Positions 51,300 to 56,375 of a stretch of 56,375 nt of DNA are shown here, piece after piece. The notes beneath the pieces are model-generated. The model did no database searches and was not told the origin of the DNA. It saw only the letters and a list, made by a program, of their open reading frames with translations. This DNA comes from Actinomycetes bacterium (GTDB lineage: Bacteria; Actinomycetota; Coriobacteriia; Coriobacteriales; Eggerthellaceae), in contig JAEWQO010000011.1 of the NCBI GenBank assembly GCA_023460315.1, positions 1 to 56,375 of the forward strand. Reading direction: 5' to 3'. The position numbers were made by a program, and so were the translations under genes. The stretch's first letter is position 1, and every line of letters begins with the position of its first letter.

Positions 51300-51491
51300 T
51301 CACTTCCTTATGGTATTTTCTTTTCTGGGATCAGTAGGCTTTTGTGCATCAGCGGGAATAGCCCAAGAACGCCCGAAGCGGGAGACCCCCGGAATGCGTC
51401 CAGCTTGGCAGTATTGATGTACGCGCCGTTCCGATACGCCCCATTTGTATGACGCTTCTCGCGCCGAGATATATCCCTGCAAACTGCTCAA
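51300..51491 (-). CDS. Small MerR/excisionase-type helix-turn-helix protein
   Basis: 63 residues. A TTG start at 51491 is chosen because GGAGG lies 8 nt upstream; a longer ATG frame begins at 51524. The sequence YISAREASYKWGVSERRVHQ then YCQAGRIPGVSRFGRSWAIP is the standard HTH_17-type DNA-binding fold. It ends where the LytTR regulator begins, so the three genes form one unit. It is likely a regulator of the two-component operon. Confidence 0.75.
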   Translation of the reverse strand: MSSLQGYISAREASYKWGVSERRVHQYCQAGRIPGVSRFGRSWAIPADAQKPTDPRKENTIRK

Positions 51492-51893
51492 GCATTTCAC
51501 CTCCGTGCAGATATAAAAAGACACTATATATTATATACGAATATCAGTATAGTTTCAATGACATACACAAAAAGTTATTCCTCGGTTAGTCAAGAAACGA
51601 TGGAAATGTCGATTTCAATAATCGTGGATAATTTTGTGCTCGCGTGAGCACAATAGGTCAGCCAAGTATTCCAGTCGGCGTGACCAAGCCATTCCGAGAC
51701 GAGTGTCAAGCGCAACGCCGAATAGTTCACCGATCAATAGAAACGACCAACCCCGCTTCTCGTATCTTTATAAAAATTGTGGTCCGAAGGCTCAATTATA
51801 TCTTTTGTTCCGATTAAACCGGCGAGCAATGCAAATGGGCTGATGTCAAGTAAGGTCGCAAAAATATTTTAGTTTTTTTAAGAAACGCCGCTC
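51492..51893. other. Intergenic region with promoter-like AT stretch and integrase remnant
   Basis: This 400-nt gap contains an AT-rich stretch near 51525-51555, probably the promoter of the HTH/LytTR/kinase operon. It also has a decayed coding remnant at 51590-51725 and a small palindrome (GTGCTC-GCGT-GAGCAC, 51637-51652). The rest shows nothing I recognise. Confidence 0.4.
51590..51725 (-). pseudogene. Possible remnant of a tyrosine integrase C-terminus
   Basis: On the minus strand the frame reads LVSEWLGHADWNTWLTYCAH followed by ASTK and a stop at 51590. This resembles the C-terminal V.EWLGH....T...YAH motif of phage-type integrases, with the catalytic Tyr near the end. There is no start and a stop codon lies just upstream, so it is a fragment at best. 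Confidence 0.4.
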
Positions 51894-51915
51894 CTAAGTG
51901 AAAGCGGTGTTTCTT
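51871..51915 (-). terminator. Terminator after the decayed recombinase
   Basis: AAGAAACGCCGCT (51880-51892) pairs with AGCGGTGTTTCTT (51903-51915) and is followed on the minus strand by a run of As and Ts (TTAAAAAAACT). It overlaps the end of the recombinase remnant. Confidence 0.6.
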
Positions 51916-52923
51916 CTGTAAAGATCACTGTCCATACGTGGGCAATCCGTTATAATAAGCGCTATGCCCATCTCAATAAGCCGATTCGTCCAATCACGAT
52001 TCAGGATAAAACTCCGGGCAATGCGCTGTTTGATCTCATAATTTGCCGTGGTGCTGATGCCCTGGGTCAGAACGCCGACATACAAATCGTTTCTAAGAAT
52101 GCGTCCTACCGCCACCGCTGTCCACTTGGAGCGCGCGGCCTTGCCAAATACCGTGGTGTAGTTGGAGCCGCACTGCTTTTTATATTCCAGCGGCGAGGGG
52201 ACCCCAGGGTGTTCAGCTTATCGGCGATGTCCTGGGCGCTTTGCCTCTCAATCTTCCATTGGAAAATGTCCCGGACGATGGGAGTGGCATTTTCGTCAAT
52301 CACAAGCTGGTTGCGGCCGGTTTCATCCTTTGCTTTCAGATACCCGAAGGCCGCAAAGGAGCCGATGTATTCCCCGTTTTGACGGCACACCTCAAACTGG
52401 CTGCGGATTTTTTCGAGATATCCGCACAATAGGTATCGTTAATCAGATTTTTGAACGGAATAATCAGGCTGTCGGTCTGCGCGTTGTGATGCTTGCTGTC
52501 GTAGGCGTCGTTGATGGCGATAAAGCGTACATTCATAAAGGGGAAAAAGCGTTCCAGCAGCTTGCCGGTTTCAATGTAGTTCCTGCCAAGCCGGGACAGG
52601 TCTTTCACAATAACGCAGTCGATCTTACCGCTGCGAATGTCCTCCATCATGCGCTGAAAGCCGGGGCGGTCAAAATTCACGCCCGAATAATCGTCGTCCT
52701 CATAGATTTCTTTAATTTCAATATCCGATTTATCCTGCGCAAACGCGCGGATCAGTTCCTTTTGGTTGGCGATACTGTCCGATTCCTCTTTGTCGCCGTC
52801 CTTGCGCGAAAGCCTGACATAGCGGCCCGCGCGGGATACTTCCAAGCCGGTTTGGGCATAAGTGCCGAAACGGGCATAAAGAGCTGCCGTTGGGGCAGCT
52901 CCGCTTATGGCTGTATGATTCAT
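51894..52923 (-). pseudogene. Decayed large serine recombinase
   Basis: From the ATG at 52923 (GGGAG upstream) the frame encodes a normal catalytic domain (YVRLSRKDGD, IVKDLSRLGRNYIETGK, FIAINDAYDS). It then shifts frame near 52400 (EVCRQNGEYIGSFAAFGYLK in another frame) and again near 52150 (RILRNDLYVGVLTQG). The zinc ribbon and coiled coil are missing and the end is short. It is a dead relative of the recombinases at 2.7-7.6 kb. Confidence 0.88.
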
Positions 52924-52975
52924 TTTTATCACTCCCGATTATTTTTTGCTCCGAAAAAGCGGGTCAACAATCGGG

Positions 52976-53025
52976 CTACGCGAAGTAGTCCGGCTCCTTA
53001 TTCTCCTGTATGAACCGCGCGACCA
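52976..53025 (-). pseudogene. Remnant of a DinG-like helicase 3' end
   Basis: The minus strand encodes AVVARFIQENKEPDYFA followed by TAG, matching the last 17 codons of the helicase at 7994-10351 (AAVARFLQENKEPDYFA). Homology stops near 53025, where intron-like sequence begins. It marks this region as a deleted second copy of the left-hand element. Confidence 0.85.
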
Positions 53026-53030
53026 CGGCA

Positions 53031-53156
53031 AGAGCACTGGAGGCTTGCTACAAGGCTCACTGGCGATTACCTTGACCGGACTTTCACCGGCAAGCTGATG
53101 ACAGCTTTCAGAACACACGACTTTCACCCTTGAGAGTGTGCCCATGCCGGGCACAC
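53031..53156 (-). ncRNA. 5' fragment of a group II intron
   Basis: On the minus strand, starting at 53156, the sequence GTGTGCCCGGCATGGGCACA is followed by CTCTCAAGGGTGAAAGTC, GTGAAAGTCCGGTCAAGG and GAGCCTTGTAGCAAGCC. This matches the 5' end and early domain I of bacterial group II introns (GUGYG start). It begins 2 nt after the T tract of the terminator hairpin at 53159-53201, the usual insertion site of class IIC introns. No reverse transcriptase or 3' domains remain; the fragment joins directly to the helicase remnant. Confidence 0.7.
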
Positions 53157-53158
53157 TA

Positions 53159-53201
53159 AAAAAAGTCAGTAGATTGCCAATGGCAAAATACTGACTTTTT
53201 T
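53159..53201 (-). terminator. Terminator hairpin, second copy
   Basis: AAAAAAGTCAGTA (53159-53171) pairs with TACTGACTTTTTT (53189-53201). It is the counterpart of the hairpin at 11546-11588; the paired change GCA/TGC to GTA/TAC preserves the stem. The intron fragment starts just past its T tract on the minus strand. Confidence 0.8.
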
Positions 53202-53269
53202 ACAATCTGGATATGAAATTGTATGTAAAGGAAATGGTAGATATAAAGTCCACCGTCTTTATTTCCACC

Positions 53270-53305
53270 TCATATCAAAACAAGAAGTTTTCATAGAAGC
53301 ATCCC
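53270..53305 (-). CDS. Putative short leader ORF, second copy
   Basis: The frame MKTSCFDMRWK lies at the same place as the short ORF at 11646-11687, between the riboswitch/hairpin and the terminator hairpin, and is followed by the same AAAGACGGTG. Peptide sequence is not conserved, only position. Coordinates are approximate within a few bases. Confidence 0.3.
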
Positions 53306-53422
53306 TTTCGCCATAGCGCATAGCAAAGTCAAAGTATCTGGATGCCATATATTCCGTTAAAAACCGTAAGAAATGACAAAGGCGCACCCTCTGTTTGGAG
53401 AGGGCACGCCCTTGTGGGTTTT

Positions 53423-53470
53423 GGCAGCCAGACTATCATAGCGCCCTAAGACACCTTAGACCCTCGGCTT
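53423..53470 (-). ncRNA. c-di-GMP-I riboswitch, second copy, 3' half
   Basis: On the minus strand this reads AAGCCGAGGGTCTAAGG, then CTATGATAGTCTGGCTGCC, matching the second half of the intact riboswitch at 11812-11905. The first half lies at 55056-55105; the IS110 element separates them, so the aptamer cannot form. Confidence 0.82.
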
Positions 53471-53539
53471 TGGTACACTAAAAGTGCAGATGCTTTCGCC
53501 AGCCCATGGCATTGAGCGTTTGCGCTCATTTCTTTATGA

Positions 53540-53700
53540 TGAGGGAGTAACCGGTCCGGCGTCCCTCGGCTTGGATCTCAGCATCCGTGACGCAAACTGT
53601 CGGCCGTCCCTCGTTGTAAACATCCGCTTAAGCAGGTTGAAACTCGCAGGAGCTTTCGTGTAACGAGCCAAAATGAATCGCAATGAGCAAGGATGGATCG
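53540..53700 (+). ncRNA. Candidate bridge RNA of the IS110 element
   Basis: The noncoding left end carries four guide-like segments. 53563-53572 (CCCTCGGCTT) equals the left target flank. 53589-53596 (GACGCAAA) is complementary to the right target TTTGCGTC (55056-55063). 53631-53638 (AGCAGGTT) equals the right end of the element at 55050-55057. 53658-53662 (GTGTA) plus 53668-53672 (CCAAA) together complement the left end TTTGGTACAC (53469-53478), with 5 extra nt between. This order, target loop then donor loop upstream of the transposase, is that reported for IS621 bridge RNAs. RNA ends are estimates. Confidence 0.8.
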
Positions 53701-53735
53701 CCGTTACGAAAAATACGATTCAGGAAGTGATATGA

Positions 53736-54935
53736 ATGATCAGTGTTGGAATCGATGTTTCCAAAGGGAAAAGCATGGTGTGCATTATGAAGCCTTACGG
53801 TGAAGTAATTGCTTCTCCCTATGAAATTGCGCACACCGAATCGGAAGTTTCTAAGCTGTCTCAACGTCTGCTTGCGTTGGAAGGTGAGGTTAGGGTGGTT
53901 GTAGAGGCCACTGGAGCCTATCATCTGCCGGTGCTATGCTCTTTGCAGCAGGCCGGTATTTTTGTTGCAGTAATTAACCCATTGGTAATGAAAAAATATG
54001 CTTCCGCTGCTATTCGCAAGGGGAAAACAGATAAACTGGATTCCGTTAAAATAGCAAATTACGGGCTGGATAATTGGTTTCACCTTGAAAACTACCGGGC
54101 TCCAGAGGAGGTTTATGCCGACCTCAAGCTTTTAGGCCGCCAGTATCAGCATTACATAGCCCTGAGTGTCATGAGCTTAAATTCGCTCACCCACCTGCTG
54201 GACAGTGTCATGCCGGGCATAAAATCCCTTCTTCGCCCTTCCAAAGAGGGACGTAAGGGCAGCAAGCTGGGTGATTTCGTGGAAGAATTCTGGCATTTCG
54301 ACAACATCAAAAAGATGAGCGAACAGCGATTTATTAATGCATACTGCCGTTGGGCAAAGAAAAAGGGATACCATTCAAGCGAGCGTAAGGCGCAGACAAT
54401 CTACGCCGTAGCTCAGAATGGTATCCCTTCGCTTCCAGCGACACCGTTGACGAAAACACTGGTGCTGGAAGCCGTGCGAGTCCTTCGTGAATTGGATAAG
54501 ACTCTGGAGTCCATTCTATCACAGATGCAGCAGTTGGCAAGCAACTTGCCGGAATACCCGGTCGTTATGGCTATGAAGGGTGTTGGCGCGGCCCTTGGCC
54601 CCAAGCTGATTGCGGAAATTGGCGATGTGCGCAGATTCCACAGCGGCAGCGCTTTGGTTGCTTTTGCCGGTATTGATGCGCCGCCTTACGAGTCAGGTTC
54701 CTTTGTCGGCACACAACGCAGTATTTCCAAAAGGGGATCACCGGTGCTGCGCAAAACCGGCTATGAGATCATGAAAGCGCTGAAAACCACCAAGCCCACC
54801 GAAGACGCTGCCGTTTATGAGTTCATGCTGAAAAAGGAAGCAGAAGGCAAGCACAAAAAGGCCGCTAAAATTGCTGGACTGAACAAATTCCTCCGAATTT
54901 ACTACGCCAGGGTAATGGAGGTCTACTCGGAGTAA
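53736..54935 (+). CDS. IS110-family transposase (bridge recombinase)
   Basis: 399 residues with an N-terminal RuvC-like DEDD domain (Asp7 in GIDVS, Glu57 in VVEATGAYH, Asp99 and Asp102 in KTDKLDSVKIA) and a C-terminal Transposase_20 domain (MKGVGAALGPKLIAEIGDVR, FAGIDAPPYESGSF, SISKRGSPVLRK, the last holding the likely catalytic Ser). The frame is intact and full length, with AGGAAG upstream. It is the only complete plus-strand gene in the window. IS110 recombinases use a noncoding RNA to pair target and donor DNA. Confidence 0.93.
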   Translation: MISVGIDVSKGKSMVCIMKPYGEVIASPYEIAHTESEVSKLSQRLLALEGEVRVVVEATGAYHLPVLCSLQQAGIFVAVINPLVMKKYASAAIRKGKTDKLDSVKIANYGLDNWFHLENYRAPEEVYADLKLLGRQYQHYIALSVMSLNSLTHLLDSVMPGIKSLLRPSKEGRKGSKLGDFVEEFWHFDNIKKMSEQRFINAYCRWAKKKGYHSSERKAQTIYAVAQNGIPSLPATPLTKTLVLEAVRVLRELDKTLESILSQMQQLASNLPEYPVVMAMKGVGAALGPKLIAEIGDVRRFHSGSALVAFAGIDAPPYESGSFVGTQRSISKRGSPVLRKTGYEIMKALKTTKPTEDAAVYEFMLKKEAEGKHKKAAKIAGLNKFLRIYYARVMEVYSE

Positions 54936-55055
54936 CCGCTTTTAGAGCGATTCTGGCCAAGCCGCCTTTTGTGCTTGGTCTGCTTTGCTATGCTCATTTT
55001 TACCACGCAAAAACATCAGCTTTTTTGAATCGACCCCTTGACTTTGCTTAGCAGG

Positions 55056-55105
55056 TTTGCGTCCCCCGATTTTAACCGGGTTTGCCCATAGCTCTATTGA
55101 TTTGT
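55056..55105 (-). ncRNA. c-di-GMP-I riboswitch, second copy, 5' half
   Basis: On the minus strand: GGGCAAAC (55087-55080), hairpin CCGGT-TAAA-ATCGG and GGGACGCAAA ending at 55056, where the IS110 element begins. It lies just 3' of the SLH/LysM gene stop at 55114, the same position as in the left-hand copy. Confidence 0.82.
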
Positions 55106-55113
55106 TGTTTCTG

Positions 55114-56375
55114 TTACTTTTCCGGCACTCGAAGTACATCGCCGGGGTAAATGATAGAAAACCGGCTCTTGTTATTCAGCCGTTCCAACTCGGACATTGT
55201 GCATCCCAGCTTGTGTGCAATGAGCCAGAAGCTGTCGCCCTTTTGTACGATGTAGGTTGTATAGCGGAGATTTTTGGGTACATCCGCTGTCACGCCGTAC
55301 TGGTCAAAGGTATAGGCGCCACCATCAATGTCCTGCTTGCCGGTGAGGGGTTTGCCATCCTTGAAGTACATCCATTTGCCGGAATCGTTCATGGTCCAGC
55401 CCTGCGCCGTGTCACTGGAAATTGCCAGCTCCACAAAGCGGCGCAGTACAGCAGACACCTCGGCTCTTGTGGCTGTACCCTGCGGGTCAAAGAGATTGCC
55501 GTTTTTGCCGCTGATAACCCCTGCCATCTGCATTTGCTTCACGGCTTCCTTGGCATAGGCACTGATCTTGCCATTGTCAGCGAAGATGTTTTCGACATGA
55601 ACTTTCGGTAGAGTATAACCGATGGTCTTGGCATAGTTGCTCATAATGACCGCCATCTGCTCACGGGTGATGGACTGATCCGGGGCAAACCTTCCATTGC
55701 CAACCCCGTTTACAATGTTGTTTTTGCTTGCCCACTCAATGTAGCCCATGTAGTAGGCGTCGCTTTTCACATCGCTGAAGCTGCTCTTTGCGTAGCCGCT
55801 TACATCGGCGTTTGCCAACCGTCCGAGGGCGGTGACGAACATTCCTCTCGTCATAGCGGCATTCGGACTGAACTTGGTTTCAGAAGTGCCGCTAAACAAT
55901 CCACGGCTTACCACAAACTCAATATCTTCCTTTGCCCAATGGCCTGCAATGTCAGTAAATGCGGGGTTGGCCTGTTTATAGCCGATGCCGTAGGTGGAAA
56001 AATGATTGGTGCTGAAACGCAGTACCTTTTCCGCACTGTCATAGACCGAGTTTGTGAGCCAGTGTACCTTGCCCTTGGCATCCACATAGACCGCCTGCAC
56101 ATTCCCAGCCTTTTCATTTGCGCCGAGGGTGTAGGGAATAATTACCGATACGCTGCCTGCGCCGAAGCTGCTGACTGCCTTGCCGTTGCCATAGTTCACC
56201 TTGAGGTCAAATACCGGGCGGCTGCCGATGGCTTTTTTTGCATCACCAGTCAGCTTGCCGCTGTCGGTGCGTGTGGCTGCGATGTTGACATCGGATTTTG
56301 CCTGTTTGTTGATTTCCTGCACGGTAGCCAAATCCATGCCGATTCGGATGTCGGGGTTATCTACCACCACAATGG
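55114..56375 (-). CDS. SLH surface protein with C-terminal LysM domain (partial)
   Basis: At least 420 residues; the 5' part lies beyond the window because homology to the SLH protein at 11.9 kb continues through the first visible residues (DNPDIRIGMDLATVQEINKQ). Three SLH motifs (FTDIAGHWAKED, FSDVKSDAYYMGYIEW, FADNGKISAYA), one aromatic cell-wall repeat (GWTMNDSGKWMYFKDGK), then a LysM domain (YIVQKGDSFWLIAHKLGCTM). The two proteins share the pre-SLH and SLH regions but differ at the C-terminus: aromatic repeats in the left copy, LysM here. Confidence 0.9.
   Translation of the reverse strand, partial: IVVVDNPDIRIGMDLATVQEINKQAKSDVNIAATRTDSGKLTGDAKKAIGSRPVFDLKVNYGNGKAVSSFGAGSVSVIIPYTLGANEKAGNVQAVYVDAKGKVHWLTNSVYDSAEKVLRFSTNHFSTYGIGYKQANPAFTDIAGHWAKEDIEFVVSRGLFSGTSETKFSPNAAMTRGMFVTALGRLANADVSGYAKSSFSDVKSDAYYMGYIEWASKNNIVNGVGNGRFAPDQSITREQMAVIMSNYAKTIGYTLPKVHVENIFADNGKISAYAKEAVKQMQMAGVISGKNGNLFDPQGTATRAEVSAVLRRFVELAISSDTAQGWTMNDSGKWMYFKDGKPLTGKQDIDGGAYTFDQYGVTADVPKNLRYTTYIVQKGDSFWLIAHKLGCTMSELERLNNKSRFSIIYPGDVLRVPEK

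Larger units (their letters stand above)
53471..55057 (+). mobile_element. IS110-family insertion sequence inside a riboswitch
   Basis: About 1587 bp. Boundaries come from the empty-site comparison: removing 53471-55057 joins CCCTCGGCTT to TGCGTCCCCC and restores the GGACGCAAAGC core of a c-di-GMP-I riboswitch, as in the intact paralogue at 11.8 kb. A TT dinucleotide is shared by both junctions. There are no long terminal inverted repeats, as expected for IS110. It contains a 399-residue DEDD transposase and a 265-nt noncoding left end. Confidence 0.85.

Noticed and set aside
1..56375. CRISPR arrays, tRNA or rRNA genes
   Set aside because: No regularly spaced direct repeats of CRISPR type and no tRNA- or rRNA-like sequence was noticed on either strand by eye.

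Overview
The window looks like a piece of a low-to-mid GC Clostridia genome, probably a gut Oscillospirales/Ruminococcaceae-type Firmicute. This rests on strong GGAGG ribosome binding sites, SLH-type cell-surface proteins, agr-like GHKL/LytTR two-component systems, tandem large serine recombinases, an NHLP-type peptide exporter, SpoIIE/STAS partner-switching proteins and a c-di-GMP-I riboswitch. No gene allows a species call. Almost everything is transcribed on the minus strand; the clear exceptions are a partial gene at the left edge and an IS110 transposase near the right end.

Layout. 1-2.6 kb: end of a DUF6434-like gene, a coiled-coil protein, and a small operon whose FRG-domain gene carries an in-frame amber stop. 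2.7-11.4 kb: one end of a mobile element, with three overlapping large serine recombinases, a DUF6870-like protein, a DinG-like helicase and a sigma-region-4-like protein. 11.5-17.6 kb: attenuator-like hairpins, a c-di-GMP-I riboswitch, an 1802-residue SLH surface protein and a small Cys protein. 17.8-24.3 kb: an amino-acid-type ABC transporter with unusual fusions, a DUF3574-like protein, a radical SAM/SPASM maturase and one precursor peptide behind its own promoter. 24.3-43.4 kb: the core locus. It holds fourteen more small peptides, two NHLP-type ABC exporters (one with a complete C39 peptidase), a short HlyD-like protein, a SpoIIE-type phosphatase, a STAS protein, ATPase-like proteins, a DUF2156 protein, an EamA transporter, a lipoprotein M3-type peptidase and a diguanylate cyclase. 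43.5-51.5 kb: a 5'-nucleotidase, a metallophosphoesterase and two LytTR/GHKL systems. 51.6-56.4 kb: a decayed second copy of the mobile-element end, a group II intron fragment, an IS110 element and a second SLH protein running off the edge.

How it may work together. Fifteen genes encode peptides of 61-126 residues. Eleven share a nearly invariant 44-residue leader ending in a double-glycine-type site, one has a divergent version of it, and the rest have other GG leaders. Most of the variable tails are CxxC...CxxC zinc-ribbon-like modules. The adjacent C39 transporter pair is the obvious leader peptidase and exporter, and the radical SAM enzyme is a possible modifier. A phosphatase/STAS/ATPase set suggests phosphorylation-controlled partner switching, but three of the four ATPase-like domains lack the N-box Asn. 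A duplicated promoter precedes both halves of the peptide system. I know of no described secreted zinc-ribbon peptide family of this kind.

The second highlight is the IS110 element. It sits exactly inside a c-di-GMP-I riboswitch. The intact paralogous riboswitch at 11.8 kb lets the empty site be reconstructed, and the noncoding left end of the element contains guide-like segments matching both halves of that target and both element ends. This is the arrangement expected of a bridge RNA programmed for a riboswitch.
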